Below the pieces are notes generated by a model that saw only the letters and a list, made by a program, of their open reading frames with translations, did not search any database and had not been told where the DNA came from. From positions 118,269 to 182,268 of the forward strand of contig CAUYUJ010009502.1 in assembly GCA_963575745.1 (NCBI GenBank): a stretch of 64,000 nt of DNA. Direction: 5' to 3'. The position numbers and the translations under genes were made by a program. Shown here in pieces: positions 23,116 to 33,953 of the stretch (position 1 is the stretch's first letter; every line of letters starts with the position of its first letter). The DNA comes from Prorocentrum cordatum. Lineage: Eukaryota; Sar; Dinophyceae; Prorocentrales; Prorocentraceae.

Positions 23116-23629
23116 TGGAGGGCGCGGCCCGGCTGGGGCTCGAGAACAAACCCACCTGTTGTGTGATCCAGGAAGCCGCGCGAGTGGCCGCGGCCTGCTG
23201 GGCCTCCGTCAGCTTGGCCCACTCCTGCTGGATCGCGCCGGCGGCCTCGTAGCGCTTCACGGCGGCGTCGGAGCTCCACCGACCGCTCCGCTTGATGCCC
23301 AGGAGCGCGCGGTGACCCATCAGGATATCGCGCGATGGCCCCGCGTGCCTGAGCTGGCACAGGCGGCGCCGCTGTTCGGCGGCAAACCCCAGCTGCTCCT
23401 GCGCCTGGCCCCACTGCTGGCTCAGCCCCCGCTCGCTCACGGCGAGGAGCTTTCCGCGAGGCCGGCCGCGGAGGCGACGATGAAGCGCGGGGCCGAGGCC
23501 AGGAAGGTAAGGGGAGTCGAGGAGCAGCGCCTCGTCGGAGACCCCGACCTTTGACGTCTCCCCGCGGCGCGCAGGGTGCACGTTGATCACCCAGTGCGCA
23601 CTTGACCCGCCCGGCGGCACCAAGTCCCC
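23116..23629 (-). pseudogene. Tyrosine recombinase of element 2, C-terminal half (separated by Copia)
   Basis: The minus strand reads SKVGVSDEALLLDSPYLPGL, LRHAGPSRDILMGHRALLGI, KRSGRWSSDAAVKRYEAAG and TEAQQAAATRAASWI. HAGPSRD is the His-box and RW..(A)VKRY carries the Tyr nucleophile (codon at 23251-23249). The preceding part of the same domain lies at 34282-35002, beyond the Copia insertion. The codons at the junction fall on the duplicated TCCCC. The active residues are kept in this half, so the Copia insertion may have been the event that killed this gene. Confidence 0.78.
23625..23629 (+). repeat. Target site duplication of Copia, left copy
   Basis: TCCCC directly before the TG of the 5' LTR. 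The same five bases follow the 3' LTR at 34277-34281. Confidence 0.85.
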
Positions 23630-23952
23630 TGTAAATCTGTGTGAGTCTTGGCCGACCGATCGAGACCTGGGAGCCCGAACGAGCGAACGAACCGATTCCA
23701 TCGCTGTCTGGTTCAGGGCGCCCTTGGGCCGGTGCATAGCTACCGGCGCGTACGTTTGTACACCAGTGCTTCCAGAGCACCACGTTTACAGAAGCCCACC
23801 AGGGGCTCACACGCGAGAGAGACAGTTTCGTGGCTGTTGGCGCTGCGCTGGACGGAAAACTGGATTATCACGATAATCATCAGGGTTTATTGTGATTGAC
23901 GACGGCTATCCGAAGTCTATCGACGAGGCTAACGCCAACGCCGACAATTTAG
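23630..23952 (+). repeat. 5' LTR of Copia
   Basis: 323 bp from TGTAAATCTGTG to CGACAATTTAG. Same length as the 3' LTR. Promoter and polyadenylation signals could not be located by eye. Confidence 0.95.
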
Positions 23953-23953
23953 T

Positions 23954-23966
23954 TGGTAGCGGAGCC
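23954..23966 (+). other. Primer-binding site of Copia
   Basis: TGGTAGCGGAGCC begins one base after the 5' LTR. It resembles the TGGTATCAGAGC site complementary to the 3' end of initiator Met tRNA that many Copia elements use. The two internal differences leave the exact tRNA uncertain. Confidence 0.75.
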
Positions 23967-23992
23967 GGTCTGGCTCCACGGACCGGCTCGTC

Positions 23993-24628
23993 ATGACGAC
24001 CGAAGACCAGAAGCACGAGACAGTTCCATCCTGGGACGGAGATGTTGCCAGCTTCGACTCCTACGTGATGAGGGTCAAGCTCTACGTGCGCGGGACCAAG
24101 AAGGACGAGAAGGGCCTGTGCGGGCCCAGACTAATGGCTCGACTTTGCGGAAGAGCCTGGCAGGGAGTACAGAAATACGACAAGCTCGATAGCCTCGACG
24201 ACATCGAAGAGGACCCGAGCACAAAGCTTCCGAAGGGTGTCAGCCAGTTGCTGCGGTATCTCAAGGAGAAGAGCGGCATCCTGGAGGTAGAGGACGCAGG
24301 GAAGTACATGCGCACGTTCATGAAAGAGACATTCCGCAAGAATAGGACCGCGATGCGCGACTACTTGACACAGTTTGAGGTCGAGGAGGATCGGATGCAG
24401 AAGGCCATCAAGGCCATCGATAAAAGCTTTGATGAGAAGAAGCCGACCTTTCCAGTGCCGCTGCGAGCCTGGTTCCTATTGGAGAACGCGGGCCTAAACG
24501 ACCACGAGAGATCCCAGGTGCTGGCGTCTGTGCAGAACCGGTACGAGTACCAGAAGATCCAGCAGGCCCTCGGCATGCAGTTCGACAAAAAAACACGATC
24601 GAGAAGGCCACCACCACAAAGGCCATAG
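23993..24628 (+). pseudogene. Copia gag (capsid) region
   Basis: The ATG at 23993 starts MTTEDQKHETVPSWDGDVAS. The helical capsid-like body contains FDSYVMRVKLYVRGTKK, MARLCGRAWQGVQKYDKL, LLRYLKEKSGILEVED and RAWFLLENAGLNDHERSQV, as in N-termini of dinoflagellate Copia polyproteins. At 24587-24593 a run of seven A residues moves the reading frame by +1: the gag frame stops at 24628 while the continuation (DDYYAEDDGHEDDEEP) is in the next frame. Removal of one A would restore continuity, so an indel in the run (real or a sequencing error) is more likely than programmed shifting. Confidence 0.82.
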
Positions 24629-24679
24629 ACCCCAGTGGCAAGGCCGGAAGAACTACGTTGCCGAGGCCGACGACGACTA

Positions 24680-25988
24680 CTATGCGGAGGATGACGGACA
24701 TGAAGACGACGAAGAGCCTGTCCAGCAGCTCGACCTCGAGGACGACGCCACCGCCTTTGCGCTGGCTGAGGACGAGGACGTGAACTACCAGCTGCTGGAT
24801 ATTTACGAGCAGGCCGGAGACGACAAGGAGCTACGAGACGAACTCCTAGAAGGTGCTGTGCTTGCGGCTGCTCAACACGGGCAGCGCTCCTTCAAGCAGG
24901 CACGAGAACTGCTTCGACAGAAGAAGACGGGCAGGAAGTTCTTCAGCCCGAACGCCAAGGGTTCGCCAGGACCGAAGGGCACCAAGGGTGCCGGCCGTAC
25001 CCCATCGACGTCGCGTGGCTCGCCGAGCCAGGGCTCCACCGGGAAGGACTGGAGGACGGACCCGAACACCGTGTGCCTGCGATGCGGCGGTAAGGGCCAC
25101 ATCGGTAAGGACTGCAAGGCTCCCGCCAAGCTACAGAGTGGGCGCAAGTACGAGCATCCATCGTCATCTGTCATCCGGATGCGACCGACATCGACACAGA
25201 TGCGATCTACTTCGACACAGATGCGACCGACATCGACCAAGACGCGCAAGATGCGACCGACATCGACCCAGATGCGACCGACACCGACCCAAATCAGACT
25301 GAGGGTAACTCGAAAGCGATTCTGGCGATCTCGGGGCACGACTCGCTCTGGATTCAGGAGGCCTCTGAGTTCCCAGACTGCATCCAGAGTCCTCAGGTTA
25401 CCGAAACCACCGACGGGTTCACTTTCGGGATCGAAAAGCTGGAGACCAAGGTTTAACAGAAGAGAGTTTCGACATGTTCTTATAGTTTATGAACAACACG
25501 TCTTCCTGGCTACTCAGCTCTCGGGTACCTTTAAGGGCATCTTGGATTCAGGGGCGACTTCGTCTATGATCGGTTTAGAGCAAGCCGAAACCTGGCAAAT
25601 TTCGATGATGCGATTGATTGGCCACAACCGTATGAAAGTTCTGCCGGGACCCCTGATAGAGTTCACCTTCGGGAACAACCAGAAAGCAAAATCTCTGAAT
25701 CACGCGTCTTTACCCGGATATGTCGATGCCCAAGAGTGTGACTTTCCAGTTTCGGTCGTGGATGTCGAGGCCCCGCTTCTGATAGGGATGGATATCTTGA
25801 ACCATTTCGGGGTCACTGTAGATTTCGAGCAGGGCACGATATGTTTCCGGGCTATGAGTGACAAGGTGTATCTTTTAGAACGCTCTCGTTGTGGACATCT
25901 TCTGATCGATGTTGGTCCCGATGCCGAGTGGCGAGAGGTTGTCACGCATGAGTCGTTCAAGGTTTCCGCTTCAGTTGACACTTGGGCT
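24680..25988 (+). pseudogene. Copia nucleocapsid zinc knuckle and aspartic protease
   Basis: One frame covers an acidic segment, then NYQLLDIYEQAGDDKELRDE, a basic Gly/Ser/Pro-rich linker and a CCHC knuckle CLRCGGKGHIGKDC (25074-25115, C-x2-C-x4-H-x4-C). A degenerate repeat of GCGACCGACATCGACAC at 25180-25290 follows. Further on is a retropepsin-like protease: GILDSGATSSMIG (catalytic Asp codon at 25545) and APLLIGMDILNHFG. The linker at about 25290-25450 probably reads in another frame, where it is acidic. The frame stops at 25989-25991. The protease would cut the polyprotein during particle maturation. Confidence 0.8.
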
Positions 25989-26099
25989 TAAGGAGGTGAA
26001 GTTTCTCAGAGTTTTCACGACCAAGATCCTTCCATATTTGATGCAGTCAGCATGCGCTGGGCCAAGCTCGTCTGGTTGGTCTCAGCGGTCAGCAGTCTT

Positions 26100-26883
26100 C
26101 GAATCTCCAGCGAGATTGACGAGCACGAGGTGCGGTTGTTGCGGAGTTCCGGGAACAACGGCAGCAGGCTGCAGCTGTACGGGAGGCAGGAGTCACCAGT
26201 GCCAAGGTCGACTACCGCTCGGACAACCACCACTCATCAAGCCGCTGACCAAGAAGGAAGAAGCAGATCAGGAGTTCAAAGGTGTGAAGCAGCAGTACAA
26301 CATCAAGTGCGAGTGCTGCGGAGCGCCTGGGAAACGCAGAGCAGGGTGCAGCTGTGTCGGGGGCAAGAGTCACATATGCCAAAAGACCTACGATGCGAAG
26401 CAGACTTCTGGACCACAGTCTACGGGGTATCCCAAGAAGGAGAAGCAGGAAGCGACCCGGAGACCGACAGCACCGAAGAGGGCGACGACAAGTTCGAGCT
26501 CACCTTCGCCGTCGAGGGGGACCTTCGTGCCACCGACACCGAAGACAGCACCGACAGCCAGGACGACACCACCGAAGAAGGAGGACGACCAACCGCAGGT
26601 CACCTCGGAAGAGATCGGCCTGGAGACAGTCATGAACTACAACATCCAGTTTCCATTCTGGGATCCCGCGAAGGAGACCCTCTACGAGCACCTGGAGAGA
26701 GTGAAGTCAGAGAACCGCAAGGCGGAGGAGATACCAGTGCAGGAGGACTCCTGGGACATGCTGGAGGCGATGTACAGTCTAGAGAACTGGAAGCGCGTGT
26801 TCATTCTCAAGTTGGAGGCCGAGGACCGGGACCTGCAAAAGAGAGTTCTGAGGGCGGCAGTTCATCTGGCAAAGAGACCTTGA
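26100..26883 (+). pseudogene. Copia Cys-rich duplicated module and linker
   Basis: In the frame ending at 26883 two copies of a Cys-rich motif appear: CGCCGVPGTTAAGCSCTGG with RSHQC, and CECCGAPGKRRAGCSCVGG with KSHIC (about 26114-26390). The spacing C-x-C-C-G-x-P-G-x3-AGC-x-C-x-GG-x-SH-x-C is the same in both, which suggests a metal-binding unit duplicated in tandem. A Pro/Thr/Lys-rich linker and LETVMNYNIQFPFWDPAKE follow. I do not recognise a named domain. The frame is +1 relative to the protease and -1 relative to the next domain. Confidence 0.6.
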
Positions 26884-27640
26884 AGGACCTCAGTGACAGG
26901 CAGATGTACGTGCTCAGGGCCGGCATAAAGACTTTCGAGGAGATGGCCGCAAGGGAGGCTCGTGATCTACTTCGGGAAGGACGACTGGATTTGATGGAGG
27001 TGTGTGCGCCGCCCGATTCCAAGCTTGGTGTAGAGGTGGAGAAGCTAGGTGGCAAGGTGATGAGGCTGGGCAAACATAACATGTACGACCTGACAACCAA
27101 CACGGGCTACCGCAGAGCTTCGGAGACGCTTAGAGAAGAGATGCCTCGCAGAGTTGTGTTATCACCACCGTGCACTGCCAGATCCATCATCCAGAACGCC
27201 AACCAGAACACGCCAGAACAGCGCGAGAAGCTAGAGGCGAAGCGGCGCAAGAACGACAAGGTGACGAAGGCATGTGTACTTCTTGCACATCAAGCTCTAC
27301 ATCAAGGTGCGGAGATCGACTTCGAACAGCCCCTAAGATGTGGAACGTGGTCGTTGCCTTTTCTCAGGAAGCTCAGAGAGCAGCTGTTCACAGTTCGAGT
27401 AGACGGGTGTGCTTACGGTTTGCGTTATCCCAAGACAAACGAGCTGATCAAGAAGGAGTGGCTGATCGCAACCTCAGACGTTCACCTGAGCCAGACCATC
27501 GGGAGGACCTGCTCGAACAGGAAGGGCAGTCCGCACAACCACTACCACGAGGAGATTCAGGGCAAGGTGACAGAGTTCACGGCAGCATATCCGTCGGCGA
27601 TGTGCAGGAAGTGGGCCAAGTCCATCATGAAGTGCGAGAA
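26884..27640 (+). pseudogene. Copia methyltransferase-like domain
   Basis: Between the Cys-rich module and integrase lies a domain reading LMEVCAPPDSKLGVEVEKLG (motif I-like), GKVMRLGKHNMYDLTT (motifs II-III) and PRRVVLSPPCTARSIIQNAN (PPC box, 27162-27173). Then come GAEIDFEQPLRCGTWSLPFL (EN/EQP-like) and TCSNRKGSPHNHYHEEIQGK. Order and spacing resemble C5-cytosine methyltransferases, and comparable domains occur in other dinoflagellate Copia polyproteins. The catalytic-type Cys is kept. The role could be DNA or RNA modification, or only structural; the sequence does not settle it. Confidence 0.62.
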
Positions 27641-28149
27641 GTGGTCGACTTGGTGCGCGTGGGCTGGAGGTGACAAGGAGGTGAAGTACAAGGAGACGGC
27701 GTACGTGATCAAGCGACGGCTGGTAGGCAAGCAACCACAGCCGAAGTGGAGGAAGGAGCTGGACAATGAGGAGGGCTTCGATTCCGAGTTCGATTTCAAG
27801 GGCGAGTTCGAGTGCTGGGAACGGGAAGACCAAAATGTCACGACCTACATGGGCACCAACTCGGAGGGACCAGACTGGCTCTCTGTCGTGAGGAGGCTGA
27901 CCTGGGACCTGGACACGAACAAGTTGATCGGCAACGAGCTCGGGGAGGACCTATTCAAAGATGAGGAGATCTACCGGAAGCTGCCGGAAGGGACAACTCG
28001 GACGAGAACCAGACTCTACTACAAGGATCCAGACACCTCGAAGACTTCGAAGGAGCCAGGACAACAAGAGCCACCAGATCAACAACAACAACAAGACGAA
28101 GACGGCCAATTACCACCACCGCCACAGCCCTACAACACGGGGGAGGAGA

Positions 28150-29231
28150 AGGTGGACACCATGAGGATCAACGGCTATCTTCGACGTCCGCATGTTCGGC
28201 TCGGACATCGCAGTAACAAGACCTTGACCGACGTTCTCAAGCGGGCAGGTGCGAAGGGACCCATTCTGGAGCTGGCCGCGAAGTTCGGATGCGAAGTCTG
28301 CGAGAAGCACAAGAATAAGCAGATTGAGTCAGTTGTAGCACCATACAGTCCAGCAACACCTGGAAGGGTCATCGAGACGGACGGCTTCTACTGGCAGGAC
28401 CCGCGGGACTTGCAGATCTGGACTGGGACCTACATCGCGTGTACCGGCACGAGGCTGGGAGGCGGATGTCTCAATCTCAAGGGCAGGCTCATGCGCTCAG
28501 GGGAGGAGTTCCGCAAGACGTTGCAGCAGAAGTGGATGCAGTACTACGGTCGACCAGCTGTTCTACGTCTAGACGGTGAAGGCTGCCATGTGGAGAAGCG
28601 TGTCAAGGAGTGGTTATCATCGCGCGGGATCATGGTGGATGTCACGGCCAGGCAGGCCCACAACCAGCTGGCACTATGCGAGAGGAACATCGGGATCCTC
28701 AAAGACACCATGGACAAGATCGCGGAGGAGTCAGACAGCAAGGTCACGGCAGACGAAATTTTCTCGGAGGCGATCGACGCGATGAACGACCTCGGCAGGT
28801 ACAAGGGCCACAGTCCATACGAGATGATGCTGGGAAGGACACCGGAACCGATCGTGGGCGATGTGTTCGGTCAGGATCACAATTTACCTATTCTCAGCAA
28901 GGTCTACGATGCCGAGGACGACGAGTACATCAAGAACCAGAAGGTGCGACTCGAGGCTCGGAAGGCGTTTCTCGAGACGATATCCAGACGGCGTCTAGCA
29001 CTCCTGGAGCTGCGCAAGACGAGGGAGAAGACGACCTTGGCTACCGGGCAATTGTGCTACTGGTGGTCGGAGAAGGCGAAGGGCAACCTCAAGCAACCAG
29101 GTCCGGTCAGGACCGGCTACAGTGATTGCGCAAGAACCTGGAGCGGATGGACATCCTGGGTCAGTTGTCTGGATAGAGCACCATGGCCGTTTACTACGAG
29201 CTGGCCGAGGACATCTCAGACCAGCTACTGA
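28150..29231 (+). pseudogene. Copia integrase (HHCC + DD35E)
   Basis: The zinc-binding domain shows H-x4-H (HVRLGH, from 28191) and CEVC (28290-28301). The catalytic core has ETDGF (Asp codon 28380-28382), LRLDGEG (Asp codon 28572-28574) and ALCERNIGILK (Glu codon 28680-28682). The last two are separated by exactly 35 residues, so the DD35E triad is intact. The downstream part (GQLCYWWSEKAKGNL) leaves its frame near 29130, where the continuation GSVVWIEHHGRLLRAGRGHL is in the next frame. The enzyme would insert the element DNA and leave a 5-bp duplication, which agrees with the TCCCC seen. Confidence 0.88.
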
Positions 29232-29680
29232 GGCCGAGATTGAGATGCACCAGCTCCTTCACGGAGAAGCAATACCTCTCAACATCACCGCTGCCATGCT
29301 GAAGGTCCGGAAGAGCCAGTATGAGGACCTGATTGGACAGCGCACTCCCGATCTGGATGACATGGACGATGCCTGGGTGGAGGAGCCGAAGGAACCATTC
29401 CCACAAGGACCTGAAGCTGATCAACCAGCGGAAGCCGCACAACCACCACCAGGAGAGGTCAAGGTCGACAAGACAGAGGAGGAGAAGGACGAGAAGTACG
29501 AAGAAAACAAGGAGGAGTCGGAAGTCGCCAAGGACGAGGATACCTCATCCATCGAGCTGGAGCCACCGGATCCACCAGGACCACCACCAGTACGACCAGA
29601 GCGACTACGACCAGGTGTAGCTCAGGGTGGGACTGTGAAGAAGTCACGCCACGAGGACAAAAAACAGGTGTCAAGAGGGA
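29130..29680 (+). pseudogene. Copia integrase C-terminal / linker region
   Basis: Frame 29122-29832 carries GRLLRAGRGHLRPATEAEIE, the short strand-rich module that follows integrase in these polyproteins. A long acidic, Pro-rich linker (EEEKDEKYEENKEESEVAKD) follows. Near 29657-29662 an A6 run marks another frame change: adding one A would connect the linker to the RT frame (RDNDDFKDRVQGDQNSIPK). Confidence 0.6.
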
Positions 29681-31115
29681 GAGGGACAACGACGACTTCA
29701 AGGACAGAGTTCAGGGCGATCAGAACTCGATCCCGAAGACCAGCGAGGAGCAGGACGTTACGACCGAGAGGCAGGACGCTGTCTACGTCTCCATCGCAGT
29801 GCCCTCCAAGGAAGCCTTCAACCGCTTCGTGAAGGACCCGCGCCTGTATGTTGCCACGCAGGCGAGGAGGCAGCGCATTGAGGTGAACTACAAGAAGCTG
29901 GACGACAAGGACAAGGAGAAGTTCGACGTAGCCATGAAGAAGGAGGTGGACCAATTTCTACTCGCTCAAGCGTGCCGTGGAGTTCTCAGGAGCAAGCTGC
30001 CGGACGTCGACTTAATGAAGATGCGGTGGGTTCTAACATGGAAGGAGAATCCAGAGGCTGACGGCGGCAAGAAGGCTAAGGCCAGACTGGTACTCATCGG
30101 CTACACCGACAAGGACCTCGAGACGCTGAAGACAGAGTCACCGACACCATCGAGGAGATCAAGGATGATGCTGTACCAGATGGCGGCCAACAATGGCTGG
30201 AAGACGTGGCTTGCAGATGCTTCGTCAGCTTTTCTACAAGGGGAAGCGACTGAGGAGGAGCGGGAACTCTACGCACTACCAGTACCACAACTTCGAGAGG
30301 CCCTCAACCTGAATGAGGACGACGTCGTGCAGATTCTCAAGGCTTGCTACGGACTCACCAATGAGCCCAGGAGATGGTATGAGAAGGTCAAGAAGGATCT
30401 CGAGAGCAGAGGTTGGTACGCGTGCAAGTTGGAGCCGTGCCTCTTCACGAAGGTCAACTCGGACAACACGGTGATCGGGCTCATCTGGGTTCATCTGGAG
30501 GATTTTCAGATCACAGGTGACATCTACAACGAGGAGTTCAGGTCCGAGTACAAGTATCTCAAGACACTATACAGATGGGGCATGTGGAAATCCGATGATG
30601 AGGGATATTCAGTTTGTGGTGTTGACGTTTCTCGAAACGAAGATGGTGGTTTTCGTCTCAGTCAGGAGAAGTATGCCAAGACGATTCAGCCGATCAACGT
30701 GAAGCGCAACAGGAAGTCGGATCCAGAATCCAAGCTGACGAGTGAGGAGATCACTACATGCAGGGCCATCTTGGGACAGTCACAGTGGCTTTCTACGCAG
30801 ACAATGCCGCAGATCGCAGTTCACGTTTCGATGCTGCAGTCTATCGTCAACAGTGCGACCGTGAAGGACCTCGGCCGGATCAATCAACTTGTGAAGACCA
30901 TCCATGAATTTGCAGGGACTGGTGTGACAGTGCATCCGTTCAAGAACATGGCTTGGGTTTGTTGGTTTGATGCTTCTTGGTGCTCAAGGGCTGACGGCAG
31001 TAGTCAAGGAGGCTACGTGATTTGCACGACCGAGAAGGCGGCGCTCAGCGGCAACAAGGAGAAGTTCACGGTGTTCACTGGAGCTTCCAAGAAGTTGACA
31101 AGGAAGTGCAGATCG
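29680..31115 (+). pseudogene. Copia reverse transcriptase and first half of RNase H
   Basis: RT blocks in order: MRWVLTWKENPEADGG, KAKARLVLIGYTDKDLETL, SPTPSRRSRMMLYQMAA, WLADASSAFLQGEATEEER, ILKACYGLTNEPRRWYEKV and LEPCLFTK. The catalytic box reads WVHLEDFQITGD; the usual VDD is LED (30495-30503), so the first active-site Asp is Glu. RNase H begins with AWVCWFDASW..DGSSQGG (catalytic Asp near 30970). The frame is lost at about 31115, just before the conserved AE..A block. The enzyme would copy element RNA in the particle. Confidence 0.88.
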
Positions 31116-31605
31116 TCTCGGTGCAGAAATCCAGGCGGCCAGCGAGGCTGCAGAGGAGCTGGAGTACACACAGCTTGCCTGGATGGAGATGCTGAACGCG
31201 AAGGTCTACCTCAAGGGCGATGAGCGCTACCGGTTCATACGCGACGGTCCTGACAGTGTCCTCGTAACAGACTGCAAGAGTCTCTACGACGCGGTAACAG
31301 GTTCGGAGAGCTCGGCACTAGGACTCAGTGATACGCGCTCGGCCATTGAGTGCATGGCGCTCAAGCAGGGTATCTACGAGTGCGGCGCAGAACGTCGATG
31401 GGTTCATTCTCATGCTCAGGTCGCAGATGGATGCACCAAGATCAAGTACGAGGCTCAGAAGTTGCTTGATGTTTTCTTGTGCAGAAAAATCTGGACATTG
31501 GTTCACGACCCGGAGTTCGAGTCGGCTCGGAAGCGAGGCTTGCGTGGTTTAGACATCCTGGATGAGAAGGTGAACCAGAAAGATGAGATCATACCAGGTG
31601 ATTGA
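31116..31605 (+). pseudogene. Copia RNase H, second half and polyprotein end
   Basis: Continues in the +1 frame: GAEIQAASEAAEELEYTQLA, DSVLVTDCKSLYDAVTGSES, SDTRSAIECMALKQGIYECG and RWVHSHAQVADGCTKIKYEA. The catalytic Glu (GAEIQAAS), the second Asp (VTDCKSLYDA) and the last Asp (QVADGCTK) are all present. Stop at 31603-31605. Confidence 0.85.
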
Positions 31606-31860
31606 GGCCAGCTTGCTCGTTTCACTATCCATATCGCTCGCTATCGCGAGATCTGTTTCAGCACGCCTGCGATCTGTCTAATGTAGTTTCATATCTCAGT
31701 CGCTACGCGACAGTTTCGCCTAATGAAATGTTCTCCCGGTCGAGGCCAAAAGTTTTTCCCAACCATCCTGTGGTGTTGGGTCCTCGTTTTGACGAGACGG
31801 TGCCCCGCGTTCCTCTCCTCTCCTCTCCTCTCCTCCTCTTCCCCCTCCTCCCTCGTGCCC
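31606..31860 (+). other. Copia 3' untranslated region before the 90-bp array
   Basis: Unique sequence with small self-complementary words (CGCTCGCTATCGCGAG near 31640 and GTCGCTACGCGAC near 31702). No ORF of note. Confidence 0.6.
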
Positions 31861-33892
31861 GCGCCCGCATGCGTCAGCCACACCCATTTCGGCACACCCC
31901 TCACACGCTTCGTGGCTCCATAGGGAGCTCCACCGAAGGCCCCAGTGCCCGCGCCCGCATGCGTCACCCACACCCATTTCGGCACACCCCTCACACGTTT
32001 CGTGGCTCCATAGGGAGCTCCACCGAAGGCCCCAGTGCCCGCGCCCGCATGCGTCACCCACACCCATTTCGGCACACCCCTCACACGTTTCGTGGCTCCA
32101 TAGGGAGCTCCACCGAAGGCCCCAGTGCCCGCGCCCGCATGCGTCCCCCACACCCATTTCGGCACACCCCTCACACGTTTCGTGGCTCCATAGGGAGCTC
32201 CACCGAAGGCCCCAGTGCCCGCGCCCGCATGCGTCACCCACACCCATTTCGGCACACCCCTCACACGTTTCGTGGCTCCATAGGGAGCTCCACCGAAGGC
32301 CCCAGTGCCCGCGCCCGCATGCGTCACCCACACCCATTTCGGCACACCCCTCACACGTTTCGTGGCTCCATAGGGAGCTCCACCGAAGGCCCCAGTGCCC
32401 GCGCCCGCATGCGTCACCCACACCCATTTCGGCACACCCCTCACACGTTTCGTGGCTCCATAGGGAGCTCCACCGAAGGCCCCAGTGCCCGCGCCCGCAT
32501 GCGTCACCCACACCCATTTCGGCACACCCCTCACACGTTTCGTGGCTCCATAGGGAGCTCCACCGAAGGCCCCAGTGCCCGCGCCCGCATGCGTCACCCA
32601 CACCCATTTCGGCACACCCCTCACACGTTTCGTGGCTCCATAGGGAGCTCCACCGAAGGCCCCAGTGCCCGCGCCCGCATGCGTCACCCACACCCATTTC
32701 GGCACACCCCTCACACGTTTCGTGGCTCCATAGGGAGCTCCACCGAAGGCCCCAGTGCCCGCGCCCGCATGCGTCAGCCACACCCATTTCGGCACACCCC
32801 TCACACGTTTCGTGGCTCCATAGGGAGCTCCACCGAAGGCCCCAGTGCCCGCGCCCGCATGCTGGCACCGACATTGCGTTCGGCACACCCCTCACACGTT
32901 TCGTGGCTCCCTCCACCGAAGGCCCCAGTGCCCGCGCCCGCATGCGTCCCACACCCATTTCGGCACACCCCTCACACGTTTCGTGGCTCCATGGGAGCTC
33001 CACCGAAGGCCCCAGTGCCCGCGCCGCATGCGTCAGCCACACCCATTTCGGCACACCCCTCACACGTTTCGTGGCTCCATAGGGAGCTCCACCGAAGGCC
33101 CCAGTGCCCGCGCCCGCATGCGTCACCCACACCCATTTCGGCACACCCCTCACACGTTTCGTGGCTCCATAGGGAGCTCCACCGAAGGCCCCAGTGCCCG
33201 CGCCCGCATGCGTCAGCCACACCCATTTCGGCACACCCCTCACACGTTTCGTGGCTCCATAGGGAGCTCCACCGAAGGCCCCAGTGCGTCAGCCACACCC
33301 ATTTCGGCACACCCCTCGCACGCTTCGCGGCCCCATGGGGAGCTCCACCGAAGGCCCCAGTGCCCGCGCCCGCATGCGTCAACCACACCCATTTCGGCAC
33401 ACCCCTCACACGCTTCGCGGCCCCATAGGGAGCTCCACCGAAGGCCCCAGCGCCCGCGCCCGCATGCGTCAGCCACACCCATTTCGGCACACCCCTCACA
33501 CGTTTCGTGGCTCCATAAGGGAGCTCCACCGAAGGCCCCAGTGCCCGCGCCCGCATGCGTCAACCACAACCATTTCGGCACACCCCCCACACGTTTCGCG
33601 GCCCCACAGGGAGCTCCACCGAAGGCCCCAGCGCCCGCGCCCGCATGCGTCAGCCACACCCATTTCGGTACACCCCTCAAACGTTTCGCGGCCCCATAGG
33701 GAACTCCACCGAAGGCCCCAGTGCCCGCGCCCGCATGCGTCAGCCACACCCATTTCGTCAACTCCCTCACACGCTTCGTGGCCCCATAGGGAGCCCCACC
33801 GAAGGCCCCAGTGCTGCCGCCCGCATGCGTCCCGCACACCCATCCCCTTCACACGTTTCGTGGCCCTATAGGGAGCCCCACCGAAATTGGTA
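31861..33892 (+). repeat. 90-bp tandem repeat inside Copia, about 22 copies
   Basis: The unit contains TAGGGAGCTCCACCGAAGG, CCCCAGTGCCCGCGCCCGC, ATGCGTCACCCACACCC and ATTTCGGCACACCCCTCACA. Copies 1-11 are nearly identical; those after 32860 carry more substitutions and small indels. Because 90 is a multiple of three, several frames stay open on both strands for hundreds of codons; these are not taken as genes. It lies wholly between the pol stop and the 3' LTR. Confidence 0.96.
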
Positions 33893-33953
33893 GTGTCAAC
33901 TGCGGTATTCACACCTGCACATGGTTGGGTCCTTCGTCAGGCTAATTCCCTTG

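Noticed and set aside
31602-33428. 608-codon forward ORF and 399/507-codon reverse ORFs
   Set aside because: They follow the 90-bp tandem repeat, whose length is a multiple of three. Equal openness on both strands argues against coding.
33930-33953. Polypurine tract before the 3' LTR
   Set aside because: The stretch is mixed (GGTCCTTCGTCAGGCTAATT); no purine run is present.
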